From contig JAUSJX010000107.1 of assembly GCA_030647435.1 (NCBI GenBank), forward strand, positions 18,982 to 82,981: a stretch of DNA of 64,000 bases, read 5' to 3'. A program made the position numbers and the translations under genes. Below are positions 16,208 through 25,084 of the stretch, piece by piece. Under the pieces are notes generated by a model that made no database searches, was not told where the DNA came from, and worked only from the letters and a program-made list of their open reading frames with translations. Position 1 is the first letter of the stretch. Every line of letters begins with the position of its first letter. Source of the DNA: Candidatus Rokuibacteriota bacterium (lineage in GTDB: Bacteria; Methylomirabilota; Methylomirabilia; Rokubacteriales; CSP1-6).

Positions 16208-16836
16208 AGGCTCCGACGCCGCAGATACCGCCAGCCGTCTGGACCGAGTTCAAGGATCTCCAGGAGTGGGAAAAGCTCCACCAGACGCGGCCCGAGGGCG
16301 ACAAGCACTCCGCGCTCTTCGAGACCCTGGAAGACGGCGTCTTCAACTTTCCTGGCGGTTTCATCGTGACCACGGTCGCCGACGCCTTCTTCAACTGGGC
16401 GCGCAAGTCCTCGGTCTGGCCCGTGACCTTCGGCCTCGCCTGCTGCGCCATCGAGATGATGGCGACGTTCGCCTCGCGCTTCGACGTCGAGCGCCTCGGC
16501 ATGGTGCCCTTCGCCTCGCCGCGCCATTCGGACCTCATGATCGTCTCCGGCACCGTCACCATCAAGATGGCGCCGATGCTCAAGCGCATCTACGAGCAGA
16601 TGCCCGATCCCAAGTGGGCCGTGTCCATGGGCTCCTGCGCGAATTCGGGCGGGCCGTTCCGCCACGGCTACCACGTCGTCAAGGGCGTGGACCGCGTCAT
16701 CCCGGTGGACGTCTACGTGCCGGGCTGCCCGCCGCCTCCGGAGTCGCTCCTCTATGGCCTGCTCAAGCTCCAGGACCAGATCTCCCACTTCCGCACGACG
16801 GGCCAGCGCGCCACGCCCACCGAGAAGACCGACTAG
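16198..16836 (+). CDS. nuoB: NADH-quinone oxidoreductase subunit B (cluster N2)
   Basis: The protein has 212 residues. The four ligands of the 4Fe-4S cluster N2 are seen as Cys82-Cys83 ([10 protein letters not shown]), Cys147 (GSCANSGG) and Cys177 (PGCPPPPE). ATG 16198 is inside the end of nuoA and begins the family-like sequence; a longer upstream open frame lacks coding character. The N-terminal extension of about 45 residues before FNFPGG is somewhat long. It passes electrons to quinone in complex I. Confidence 0.94.
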   Translation: MEIKAPTPQIPPAVWTEFKDLQEWEKLHQTRPEGDKHSALFETLEDGVFNFPGGFIVTTVADAFFNWARKSSVWPVTFGLACCAIEMMATFASRFDVERLGMVPFASPRHSDLMIVSGTVTIKMAPMLKRIYEQMPDPKWAVSMGSCANSGGPFRHGYHVVKGVDRVIPVDVYVPGCPPPPESLLYGLLKLQDQISHFRTTGQRATPTEKTD

Positions 16837-16837
16837 C

Positions 16838-17293
16838 GTGCTGACTCCGGAGCAGGCGCGCGGGCTGGTTCAGGAGCGGTTCGGCGTCACCGTATCGGGC
16901 GAGGGCCCCCTCCTCGTCGTAGAGGTGCCGGCGGACCGGTGGCTCCCGCTCGGCGAATTCGCCCGCGAGACCCTCGGCTGCGTCTATTTCTCCTTCATGA
17001 CGGCCGTGGACTGGAAGGAGCAGGGGCTCGAGGTCGTGGCGCGCGTCGAGAACCTGGACGCCAACTTCGCCGTCTTCATGAAGACGAAGCTCGGCCCCGG
17101 CGAGACGCGCTGCGCCTCGCTCCAGCCCGTCTGGCGCGGCGCCGACTGGATGGAGCGCGAGTGCTACGACATGTTCGGCATCCGCTTCGAGGGGCATCCG
17201 GATTTGCGGCGTATCCTCCTGCCCCAGGACTGGGAAGGCCACCCGCTGCTCAAGTCCTACGCCGTGGACACGCCGCATCCCCCGTATCGCTAA
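16838..17293 (+). CDS. nuoC: NADH-quinone oxidoreductase subunit C
   Basis: The protein has 151 residues. It ends in the signature DWMERECYDMFGIRFEGHPD, followed by RRILLPQDWEGHPL of the 30-kDa subunit. GTG 16838 follows the nuoB stop by one base. It is a separate NuoC, not fused to NuoD. It supports the N2/quinone region of the peripheral arm. Confidence 0.93.
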   Translation: MLTPEQARGLVQERFGVTVSGEGPLLVVEVPADRWLPLGEFARETLGCVYFSFMTAVDWKEQGLEVVARVENLDANFAVFMKTKLGPGETRCASLQPVWRGADWMERECYDMFGIRFEGHPDLRRILLPQDWEGHPLLKSYAVDTPHPPYR

Positions 17294-17312
17294 CAGACAA
17301 GGGAGTCTTCTC

Positions 17313-17948
17313 ATGATCCACGAGCTTCGGACCTACACGCTCCAGCCGGGCACGCAAGGCCAGTACCTCAAGAACTCCTCCGAGATCGGCCGCAAGATTC
17401 GCGGCGACAAGTACGGCAAGCTCGAGGGCTTCTGGTCCACGGAATTCGGGACGCTGAACCAGGTCGTCCACCTCTGGACGTTCGAGAGCCTCAACGAGCG
17501 GGAGCGGCTGCGCGGCGAGCTCGCGAAGAACGAGGAGTGGACCAAGAGCTACCTGCCGCAGACGCGCGGCATGCTGCTGGCGCAGGAGAACAAGATCCTG
17601 TCGAGCGTTTTACCGCTCAAGCCGCCGGCCGAGCCCGGCCACGTCTACGAGCTGCGCTGGTACCGGGCGCACGTCGGCCGGTTGGCGGAGTGGATCGGCC
17701 TCTTCAAGGGCGTCATGCCGGCGCGCGAGAAGTACTCGAAGAACGTCGGGGTCTTTCAGGCCGAGGCGGGGCAGCTCAACGAGGCCGTGCATCTCTGGGC
17801 CTACAAGGACCTCAACGACCGCGCCACGGTCAGGAGCAAGGTGCTCCAGGACCCCGAGTGGCAGGTCTTCCTTGGGAAATCCGCGCCCTGCCTCGCCGAG
17901 ATGAAATCGATCATCCTCAACCCGGCTCCGCATTCCCCGATGAAATAA
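17313..17948 (+). CDS. NIPSNAP family protein inside the nuo operon
   Basis: The protein has 211 residues made of two similar ferredoxin-like halves: MIHELRTYTLQPGTQGQY and VVHLWTFESLNERERLR in the first, VYELRWYRAHVGRLAEW and AVHLWAYKDLNDRATVR in the second. This duplicated alpha-beta barrel is the NIPSNAP plan. No catalytic residues are known for the family. It has an AAGGGAG ribosome site, starts 19 bases after nuoC and ends 76 bases before nuoD, on the same strand, so it should be cotranscribed with complex I. NIPSNAP is not a complex I subunit. A role in assembly or stress response would be speculation. Confidence 0.85.
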   Translation: MIHELRTYTLQPGTQGQYLKNSSEIGRKIRGDKYGKLEGFWSTEFGTLNQVVHLWTFESLNERERLRGELAKNEEWTKSYLPQTRGMLLAQENKILSSVLPLKPPAEPGHVYELRWYRAHVGRLAEWIGLFKGVMPAREKYSKNVGVFQAEAGQLNEAVHLWAYKDLNDRATVRSKVLQDPEWQVFLGKSAPCLAEMKSIILNPAPHSPMK

Positions 17949-18024
17949 CACCCGCGATGATTTTCGAGATGAGACGGGGCCGACGAGCCGCAGGCGAGGA
18001 GCCCGGCGAGACGAGTACCGAATA

Positions 18025-19185
18025 ATGGACATCGAAGCGCGGCAGGTTCTCGAGATGGGCTACGGCGGCGCCGAGCGCATCACCATGAACATGGGGCCTC
18101 AGCACCCGTCCTCCCACGGGGTCTTCCGCGCGATCCTCACGCTCGAGGGCGAGACCGTGATCGCGATGGACGCCGTTATCGGCTACCTCCACCGCTGTCA
18201 CGAGAAGCTCTCCGAGACGCTCACGTACACCCAGTACCCGTCCATCGCGTCCAAGACCGACTACGTCGCCGCGATGACGAGCGAGCTGGCCTACGTGCGC
18301 GCGGCGGAGATGATCGGCAAGATCGACGTGCCCAAGCGCGCGCAGTATGTGCGCGTCATCGCCGCGGAGCTCCAGCGCGTCGCCTCCCACTGCGTCTGGC
18401 TGGGCACCTGGTGCCTCGACATGGGCGGGGCGCTGGGCGGCGGCGCGACCGTGTTCCTCTACTGCATCCGCGAGCGCGAGGACGTCCTCGACCTCTTCGA
18501 GTCGCTGACGGGCGCGCGGCTCCTGTACGGGCTCCACCAGGTCGGCGGCGTCCGCTACGACATCCCGGCGGGCTGGGCCCAGCAGGTGCGCGCGACCGTG
18601 GACAAGATCGACGGGCGCATCTACGAGTTCGAAGAGATGCTCGAGTCGAACGCGTTCTTCATGGCTCGGACCCAGGGCGTGGGCGTGGCCTCCCGCGAGC
18701 TGGCGCAGGAGGTCGGCATCTCCGGGCCGCTTCTCCGCGGCTCCGGCGTGAACTACGACATACGGCGGGCCGAGCCCTACTCCTCCTACGGGGACTTCGA
18801 CTTCAAGGTGCCCGTTGAGACGGCGGGGGACTGCTTCGCGCGCTACCGGGTGCGGATGGTCGAGTTCCGCGAGTCCATCAAGATCGTCCGCCAGGCTCTC
18901 GACGGGCTTCCTGAAGGTCCCATCTCGTCTCGCCCGGGCGTCAAGTCGGTGGGGCAGGTGCGCATCCCCAAGGGCGAGGGCTATGCCCGCGTCGAGGGCG
19001 CGCGCGGCGAGGTCGGCTGCTATCTCATCGCGGACGGATCAGCCAAGCCCTACCGGATGAAGTGGCGCGGCGCCTCGTTCTCGAACCTGGCGCTCCTGCC
19101 GCACATCATCCCGGGCCACAAGGTCGCCGACGTCGTCGCCATCATGGGCTCCGTGGATCCCGTCTTCGGCGAAGTGGACCGATGA
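18025..19185 (+). CDS. nuoD: NADH-quinone oxidoreductase subunit D (49 kDa)
   Basis: The protein has 386 residues. The N-terminal MNMGPQHPSSHGVFR and later HRCHEKLSE and YTQYPSIASKTDY are the quinone-site residues of NuoD. RIPKGEGYARVEGARGE and the final VAIMGSVDPVFGEVDR complete the family pattern. Length is normal. A small REP-like repeat separates it from nuoH; otherwise the operon continues on the same strand. Confidence 0.95.
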   Translation: MDIEARQVLEMGYGGAERITMNMGPQHPSSHGVFRAILTLEGETVIAMDAVIGYLHRCHEKLSETLTYTQYPSIASKTDYVAAMTSELAYVRAAEMIGKIDVPKRAQYVRVIAAELQRVASHCVWLGTWCLDMGGALGGGATVFLYCIREREDVLDLFESLTGARLLYGLHQVGGVRYDIPAGWAQQVRATVDKIDGRIYEFEEMLESNAFFMARTQGVGVASRELAQEVGISGPLLRGSGVNYDIRRAEPYSSYGDFDFKVPVETAGDCFARYRVRMVEFRESIKIVRQALDGLPEGPISSRPGVKSVGQVRIPKGEGYARVEGARGEVGCYLIADGSAKPYRMKWRGASFSNLALLPHIIPGHKVADVVAIMGSVDPVFGEVDR

Positions 19186-19200
19186 GGCCAGGTCAACCCA

Positions 19201-19254
19201 CCCCCTCACCCTACCCTCTCCCCCGTGAGGGGGAGAGGGCAGGGTGAGGGGGGG
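19201..19254 (+). repeat. REP-like palindrome between nuoD and nuoH
   Basis: CCCCTCACCCTACCCTCTCC and its near-perfect inverse GGGAGAGGGCAGGGTGAGGG surround a short CCGTGA centre. It fills most of the 80-base gap within the operon. Similar sequences lie at 29387, 33843 and 34246. Confidence 0.85.
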
Positions 19255-19265
19255 CGGGCAGTCTG

Positions 19266-20261
19266 ATGCTCTCCGCGATCTACTTCTTCACGGTGGGCTT
19301 CATCGTGCTGAACGCCATCATCGGCATGGTGACGTACGTGACGCTCCTCGAGCGGAAGTTCGCCGCGCGCATGCAGTCGCGCATCGGCCCCTACCGCGTC
19401 GGGCCGCACGGGCTCCTCCAGCCCATCGCGGACGCGCTCAAGCTCATGATGAAAGAGGACATCGTCCCGCGGCTCGCCGACCGCCCCGTCTACAACTTGG
19501 CACCCATCGTGTTCCTGATCCCGTGCATGCTGATCTTCGCCACGCTGCCGTTCGCACCGGGGTTGGGCGTCGCCGACCTCAACATCGGCATCCTCTTCTT
19601 TCTCGCGGTCTCCGCCATGGAGATCGTGGGGCTGTTCATGGGCGGCTGGGGCTCCAACAACAAGTACGCGCTGCTCTCCGTAATGCGGGCGGTCAACCAG
19701 ATCATCTCCTACGACCTGCCGTTCGTCTTCGCCGCGATGGTCCCGGTCCTGCTGACGGGCTCGCTCAAGCTCTCCGACATCGCCGCCGCCCAGCCGGATG
19801 TGCTGCACTGGTTCGTCTTCTTCCCGGTGATCGGCCAGCTCGCCTTCGTCGCGTACATCGTGGCGATGCTCGCGGCCGAGAACCGCGTGCCCTTCGACAT
19901 CCTCGAGGCGGAGTCGGAGCTGGTCGCGGGCTTCCGCGTCGAGTACTCGGGGATGAAGTTCGCGCTGATCCAACTGGGCGAGTACGCCCACGTCATCGCC
20001 ACCTCCTTCCTGGGCGCGCTGCTCTTCATGGGCGCCTGGGGCGGGCCCGGCGCCGGCGCGTTTCCGGCCCTGGGCGTGCTCTACTTCCTCCTCAAGGCGA
20101 TGTTCATCTTCCTGCTGGTGACCTGGATACGCTGGAGCTTCGTCAGGATCCGGGTGGACCAGATCCTCGCCATCTCCTGGAAGCTGCTGCTGCCGGCCAC
20201 GCTCGTCCTGCTCATGGCCACGGCGGTCGTCGTCGCGTGGAAGGGGCCCGGCCTTGGATAG
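19266..20261 (+). CDS. nuoH: NADH-quinone oxidoreductase subunit H
   Basis: The protein has 331 residues and eight membrane helices. LERKFAARMQSRIGPYRVGP is the conserved first loop, NRVPFDILEAESELVAGFRVEYSG (split in two parts) the quinone-chamber loop, and WIRWSFVRIRVDQILAISWK the end signature. NuoH links the membrane and peripheral arms. nuoI begins eight bases before its stop. Confidence 0.95.
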   Translation: MLSAIYFFTVGFIVLNAIIGMVTYVTLLERKFAARMQSRIGPYRVGPHGLLQPIADALKLMMKEDIVPRLADRPVYNLAPIVFLIPCMLIFATLPFAPGLGVADLNIGILFFLAVSAMEIVGLFMGGWGSNNKYALLSVMRAVNQIISYDLPFVFAAMVPVLLTGSLKLSDIAAAQPDVLHWFVFFPVIGQLAFVAYIVAMLAAENRVPFDILEAESELVAGFRVEYSGMKFALIQLGEYAHVIATSFLGALLFMGAWGGPGAGAFPALGVLYFLLKAMFIFLLVTWIRWSFVRIRVDQILAISWKLLLPATLVLLMATAVVVAWKGPGLG

Positions 20262-20886
20262 GCCCCTTGGGGATAAGCCCCTTGGGAACAGGCAGCTCGG
20301 CCAGAGCTTCTGGCCCGACCTGGGCAACCTGCTGAGCGCCGTCAGGCGCGCGATGGGGATCACGCTCCTGAACCTCTTCCGCAAGCCCGTCACCGTGCAC
20401 TACCCCGAGGTCAAGCGCGTCTACCCCGACCGCTTCCGCGGCGTGCTGGCGCTGACGTACGACAAGGAGACCGGCGAGGAGGACTGCATCGGCTGCCGGC
20501 TCTGCGAATACATCTGCCCGCCGCAGGTGATCAAGGTCGAGATGCTCAAGGGGGAGAAGCGCAACTTCGCCAAGACCTTCACCCTCGAGCTGTACGCCTG
20601 CGAGTTCTGCGAGCTGTGCGTCCAGGTCTGCCCCACGGACGCCATCATCATGATGAAGTCCTTCGACCTGGCGACCAGCGACCGCCGCGAGTTGCTGCTC
20701 GACAAGGACCGCCTCCACACGATCGGCCTCCAGTTCGAGCCCTCGTGGGCGACGGGCACCGGGCTTCGCGCCATGCAGACGCCTCCCAAGGCCCCTGCCG
20801 CGGAGGCTCCTGCCGACGCGAAGCCAGCTCCCGAGCAGGTCAATGAGGAGGTCAAGGGCGCCACGCTGGAGGGTGGTGCCCGATGA
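20254..20886 (+). CDS. nuoI: NADH-quinone oxidoreductase subunit I (two 4Fe-4S clusters)
   Basis: The protein has 210 residues from TTG 20254. It has two ferredoxin motifs, CIGCRLCEYICP and CEFCELCVQVCP, for clusters N6a and N6b. The N-terminal amphipathic region with FRKPVTVHYPE is normal. After about residue 165 there is a tail rich in Ala, Pro, Glu and Lys of unknown role. The start is not certain: a start downstream, such as ATG 20353, would shorten the N-terminal helix. It overlaps nuoH and nuoJ. Confidence 0.93.
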   Translation: MDRPLGDKPLGNRQLGQSFWPDLGNLLSAVRRAMGITLLNLFRKPVTVHYPEVKRVYPDRFRGVLALTYDKETGEEDCIGCRLCEYICPPQVIKVEMLKGEKRNFAKTFTLELYACEFCELCVQVCPTDAIIMMKSFDLATSDRRELLLDKDRLHTIGLQFEPSWATGTGLRAMQTPPKAPAAEAPADAKPAPEQVNEEVKGATLEGGAR

Positions 20887-21377
20887 CCCTCGAGGTCGTG
20901 ACCTTCTGGGGGCTGGCCGTCCTGCTCATCGGCTCCGCCCTGGCCGTGGTGCTGACCAAGAATCTCTTCCACTCGGTCCTCTATCTCGCGCTGTCGCTGA
21001 CCGCGACGGCCGGCGTGTTCCTGGCGCTCGACGCGGAGTTCCTCGCAGCGGTGCAGCTCCTTCTCTACGCGGGCGGCGTCGTCACCATCGTGGTCTTCGC
21101 CATCGTGGTGACGGAGCGGCTCGTCGGCGACCGCATCACGCAGACGAGCCGGCACATCCTCGCCGGCCTGGTGCTGGCGGGCGCCTTGCTCCTGGGGGTC
21201 CTGCGCTTTCTGCGCGGCGCCGACCTGCCCGTCGAGCGCCCGGTCATCGCCGTGGACGTGACGCGGGCCATCGGCCAGGTGCTGCTGACCGAGTTCGTGC
21301 TGCCCTTCGAGCTCCTGGCCGTGCTGCTACTGGTCGGGCTCCTGGGCGCGCTGTACTTCGCGAGGCCGGAAGAATAG
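20883..21377 (+). CDS. nuoJ: NADH-quinone oxidoreductase subunit J
   Basis: The protein has 164 residues and five membrane helices. NLFHSVLYLALSLTATAGVF and FLAAVQLLLYAGGVVTIVVF are the conserved NuoJ helices, the latter with the pi-bulge region. It overlaps nuoI by ATGA and ends two bases before nuoK. Confidence 0.93.
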   Translation: MTLEVVTFWGLAVLLIGSALAVVLTKNLFHSVLYLALSLTATAGVFLALDAEFLAAVQLLLYAGGVVTIVVFAIVVTERLVGDRITQTSRHILAGLVLAGALLLGVLRFLRGADLPVERPVIAVDVTRAIGQVLLTEFVLPFELLAVLLLVGLLGALYFARPEE

Positions 21378-21379
21378 CC

Positions 21380-21679
21380 ATGGGTCTTGGCGCCTACCTC
21401 ACGCTCGCCGCGGTGCTCTTCGCCATCGGCTTCTTCGGCGTCGTCACGCGGCGGAACACCATCGGCATCCTGCTCGGCATCGAGTTGATGCTCAACGCCG
21501 TCAACATCAACCTGGTCGCCTTCGCGCGCTTCAACGCCGACGTGGTCGGGATGGTCTTCACCGCGTTCACCATCCCGATCACCGTGGCCGAGGTGGCGCT
21601 GGGGCTGGCGATCGTCATCCTCATCTTCAGGATGAAGCGCACGGTCATCGCCGATCACCTGGATCTCCTTAGAGGCTGA
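21380..21679 (+). CDS. nuoK: NADH-quinone oxidoreductase subunit K
   Basis: The protein has 99 residues and three helices. The first ends in GVVTRRNTIGILLGIELMLN, with the conserved Glu in helix 2, and the second contains VAEVALGLAIVI with the other conserved Glu. These residues belong to the proton path of complex I. ATG 21380 begins two bases after the nuoJ stop. Confidence 0.94.
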   Translation: MGLGAYLTLAAVLFAIGFFGVVTRRNTIGILLGIELMLNAVNINLVAFARFNADVVGMVFTAFTIPITVAEVALGLAIVILIFRMKRTVIADHLDLLRG

Positions 21680-21689
21680 CCGGGCACCC

Positions 21690-23549
21690 ATGACCGACCC
21701 GGCCTTCCCCGCGCTCGTCGCCCTTCTGCTGCCGGCCTTCGCCTTCGTCGTCTTGGGTGTCGTGGCGCCGCTGCGACGGCTCGGGCGCCCGGCGGCGTAT
21801 CTCTCCGTCGTGTTCTCGGCGGCCGCGCTCGTGGCGGCAATCGGCGCCCTCCGGCTTGCGGGCGGCGGCGGCTATTCCGAGTGGCTGTGGACCTGGATCC
21901 CGGCCGAGGCGGGCCCGCTCGCCACGGTCGGCGTGCTGGCCGACGGCGACTCGGCGCTGATGCTGGTGCTGGTGGCGCTCGTGTCCTTCCTGGTCCAGGT
22001 TTACTCGCTCGGTTATCTCTCCGACGAGGCCATGCCTTCGCTCGGCCGCTACTACGCCTACCAGTCGCTCTTCGCGTTCTCGATGATGGGGCTCGTGCTC
22101 GCGCCCAACTTCGTCCAGCTCTTTATCTGCTGGGAGCTGGTGGGCCTCTGCTCCTACCTCCTGATCGGCTACTGGTACACCAAGCCCGAGGCGGCGCGCG
22201 CCGCCGTCAAGGCGTTCTGGATCACCAAGGCGGGTGACGTCGGCCTGCTGATCGGCATCGTGCTTCTGTGGCGGCAGACGGGCACCTTCGACTTCCTCGA
22301 GCTGCTCATGCTGGCCGACGCGGGCGTTATCCCGCTGGCGGGTCTTGGCGTCATCACGTTCTGCATCTACCTCGGCGCCGCGGGCAAGTCGGCCCAGTTC
22401 CCGTTCCACGTCTGGCTGCCCGACGCCATGGAAGGCCCCACGCCCGTCTCCGCGCTGATCCACGCCGCGACCATGGTGACGGCCGGCGTCTACCTTCTCA
22501 CGCGCACCATCTGGCTCTTCAAGCTCACGCCCGACGTCATGGAGATCATCGCGTGGAACGGCGCCTTCACCGCCCTCCTCGCTGCCGTGCTCGCCTGCGT
22601 CCAGACCGACATCAAGCGCGTGCTGGCGTACTCCACCGTCTCCCAGCTCGGCTACATGATGGCGGCGATGGGCGCGGGCTTCGCCTCGGCCGGGTTCCTC
22701 CATCTGCTGACCCACGGCATCTTCAAGGCGCTGCTCTTCCTCGGCGCCGGCGCGGTCATCCACGCCGTCGGCACCAACGACATCTTCAGGATGGGCGGGC
22801 TGTGGCGGACGATGCCGCAGACGACGATCGTCTTCATCGTCGGGACGCTGTCGCTGGCGGGCATCCCCTTCTTCGGGGGCTTTTTCTCCAAGGAGGAGAT
22901 CCTGGGCGCGGTGCTCGTGGGCGGCTTCCCCGTCCCGTTCGCCATGCTGCTCCTGGGCGCCTTCCTCACGGCCTTCTATATGTTGCGCGTGGTCTTCGTC
23001 ACCTTCTTCGGGGCTCCCGCCGTGGCGCACACGGGCGGCCACGGCGACGAGGACGACCACGTCCAGGACGCGCCGCCCTTCATGGCGCTGCCGCTGTGGA
23101 TCCTGTCGGTGATGTCCGTGGGCGGGGGCATCCTCCTCGCCGTCTGGCACCCCAAGGCCGAGTTCGAGGCGCCGGGCTGGCTCACGTACGCCGCCGTCGG
23201 CGTCGCGGCGGCCGGCATCGCGCTCGCGTACCTCGTCTACCAGCGCCGCGCGATCAGCGCCGACGGGCTCGCCTCGGCGTTCGCGCCTATCCGAGCGGCG
23301 GCGCTCAGGCGCTTCTGGATCGACGACGTCTTCGCCGGGATCTACGGCTGGCTGATGCTGCCGTTCTCGAGGCTCGTGGGTTGGATCGACCGCTACTTCG
23401 TCGACGGCATCTTGAACGTCCTCTCGGCCTGGACGCTTATGGCCGGCGCCGGACTCAGGCGCATCCAGTCGGGCCGGGCGCAGGACTACGTCTACGGGAT
23501 CGCGCTGGGCGTCCTCGCTCTGATGGTCGGGATGTGGTGGCTGCAATGA
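21690..23549 (+). CDS. nuoL: NADH-quinone oxidoreductase subunit L
   Basis: The protein has 619 residues. It carries the antiporter-like core with CWELVGLCSYLLIGYW, FHVWLPDAMEGPTPVSALIH and KRVLAYSTVSQLGYMM, and then the C-terminal lateral helix region with a final membrane helix. It is one of the three proton-pumping subunits. An ATGA overlap joins it to nuoM. A His/Asp-rich loop (GGHGDEDDHVQD) after helix 13 is variable in the family. Confidence 0.95.
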   Translation: MTDPAFPALVALLLPAFAFVVLGVVAPLRRLGRPAAYLSVVFSAAALVAAIGALRLAGGGGYSEWLWTWIPAEAGPLATVGVLADGDSALMLVLVALVSFLVQVYSLGYLSDEAMPSLGRYYAYQSLFAFSMMGLVLAPNFVQLFICWELVGLCSYLLIGYWYTKPEAARAAVKAFWITKAGDVGLLIGIVLLWRQTGTFDFLELLMLADAGVIPLAGLGVITFCIYLGAAGKSAQFPFHVWLPDAMEGPTPVSALIHAATMVTAGVYLLTRTIWLFKLTPDVMEIIAWNGAFTALLAAVLACVQTDIKRVLAYSTVSQLGYMMAAMGAGFASAGFLHLLTHGIFKALLFLGAGAVIHAVGTNDIFRMGGLWRTMPQTTIVFIVGTLSLAGIPFFGGFFSKEEILGAVLVGGFPVPFAMLLLGAFLTAFYMLRVVFVTFFGAPAVAHTGGHGDEDDHVQDAPPFMALPLWILSVMSVGGGILLAVWHPKAEFEAPGWLTYAAVGVAAAGIALAYLVYQRRAISADGLASAFAPIRAAALRRFWIDDVFAGIYGWLMLPFSRLVGWIDRYFVDGILNVLSAWTLMAGAGLRRIQSGRAQDYVYGIALGVLALMVGMWWLQ

Positions 23550-25084
23550 CCCGGTTCCCGACGCTGTCCGTCATCACGTGGGCCCCGTTCGTGGGCGCCG
23601 TTCTCATCATGTTCCTGGCGCGGCGCCGTCCGCTCCTGGTCCGCTGGATCGCCCTTCTGTCCACGGGCGTCTCCCTGGCGCTCTCGATCCGGATCTTCGC
23701 GGCCTATGAGCGCGAGGCCGCCGGGTTCCAGTTCTACGAGGAGCTGCCGCTGGTGCCGCCGCTCGGCATCAACTACCAGCTGGGCGTGGACGGCATGAGC
23801 CTGCTCATGGTGCTGCTGACGAGCATCATCATCTTCGCGGGTGTCTTCGCCTCGTGGACGGTCAAGGAGCGCAGCCAGGAGTTCTACGCCCTCCTGCTGC
23901 TGCTCGTCACGGGCGTCTACGGCGTCTTCGTTTCGCTCGACCTCTTCGTCCTCTTTCTCTTCTACGAGATCGCCGTGCTGCCGATGTACCTCCTGATCGG
24001 GATCTGGGGCTCCTCGGGCGAGGTCCGCCCGCAGGGCATCTTCGGATGGGCTTTCCGCCGGACGGGCGTCGGCACCAAGGAATACGCGGCGATGAAGCTG
24101 ACCCTGTATCTCCTCTTCGGGTCGGCCTTCATCCTGGTCGGCATCCTGGCGCTGTACGTCGCCTCGGGCTCGGTTTCCTTTTCGTTCCTCGAGATGGAGC
24201 AGATCCAGTTCGACCCGGCCGTGCAGTCCTGGGTCTTCCTCGCCTTCTACGTGGGCTTCGGGATCCTCGCGGGCATCTGGCCGCTGCACACGTGGTCGCC
24301 CGACGGCCACGCGTCCGCGCCCACCGCGGTGTCCATGCTCCACGCGGGCGTGCTGATGAAGCTGGGCGCGTACGGTGTCCTCCGCCTCGGTCTCGGGCTT
24401 CTCCCCGATGGCGCGACGCAGTGGGTGTGGCTGGTCGGCACCATCGCGTGCGTCAACATCGTCTACGGCGCGCTCTCCGCCATGGCGCAGACGGACCTCA
24501 AGTACGTCATCGCCTACTCCTCGGTCTCCCACATGGGCGTGGTCATGCTCGGCATGGCGACGCTGACGGAGACCGGGCTCAATGGGTCCATCTTCCAGAT
24601 GTTCGCCCACGGGATCATGACCGGGCTCTTCTTCGCCCTGGTCGGCCTGGTCTACGAAAAGGCGCACTCGCGCGCCATCTTCTCCATGGGCGGCTTCGGC
24701 CAGATGATGCCGGGCATCGCGACGGCCTTCACCATCGCGGGCCTGTCGTCCCTGGGCCTGCCCGCGACGGCGGGCTTCGTCGCCGAGTTCCTGACCTTTC
24801 TCGGCGCCTGGCAGTCGGCCTACTCCTGGTGGCTCTTCCCCGGCGTGCTCGGCGCCTTCCTGACCTCCGTCTACATCCTCCGCGTCACCAAGCAGATCTT
24901 CTGGGGCCCGAAGAGCGCCGACCCGCACTTCCAGCACCTGCCCGACGCCCGGGGGCCCGAGTGGGTCGCGCTTATCATCCTGGTCGGCACGCTCGTGCTC
25001 TTCGGCGTCGCGCCGGGCATCGCCATCGGGCCCGTGGACACGGCGACCGTGCCGCTCCTGCTCCGGCTCGGAGTCCTGCCATGA
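23546..25084 (+). CDS. nuoM: NADH-quinone oxidoreductase subunit M
   Basis: The protein has 512 residues and 14 helices. LGVDGMSLLMVLLT, FYEIAVLPMYLLIG, WPLHTWSPDGHASAPTAVSM and KYVIAYSSVSHMGVV are NuoM signatures with the conserved Glu and Lys of the proton channel. The ATG at 23546 overlaps the nuoL stop. Confidence 0.95.
   Translation: MTRFPTLSVITWAPFVGAVLIMFLARRRPLLVRWIALLSTGVSLALSIRIFAAYEREAAGFQFYEELPLVPPLGINYQLGVDGMSLLMVLLTSIIIFAGVFASWTVKERSQEFYALLLLLVTGVYGVFVSLDLFVLFLFYEIAVLPMYLLIGIWGSSGEVRPQGIFGWAFRRTGVGTKEYAAMKLTLYLLFGSAFILVGILALYVASGSVSFSFLEMEQIQFDPAVQSWVFLAFYVGFGILAGIWPLHTWSPDGHASAPTAVSMLHAGVLMKLGAYGVLRLGLGLLPDGATQWVWLVGTIACVNIVYGALSAMAQTDLKYVIAYSSVSHMGVVMLGMATLTETGLNGSIFQMFAHGIMTGLFFALVGLVYEKAHSRAIFSMGGFGQMMPGIATAFTIAGLSSLGLPATAGFVAEFLTFLGAWQSAYSWWLFPGVLGAFLTSVYILRVTKQIFWGPKSADPHFQHLPDARGPEWVALIILVGTLVLFGVAPGIAIGPVDTATVPLLLRLGVLP

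Noticed and set aside
21669..23546. Very long minus-strand frame over nuoL
   Set aside because: Antisense shadow with extreme Arg/Asp/Glu/His composition; nuoL on the plus strand is fully convincing.
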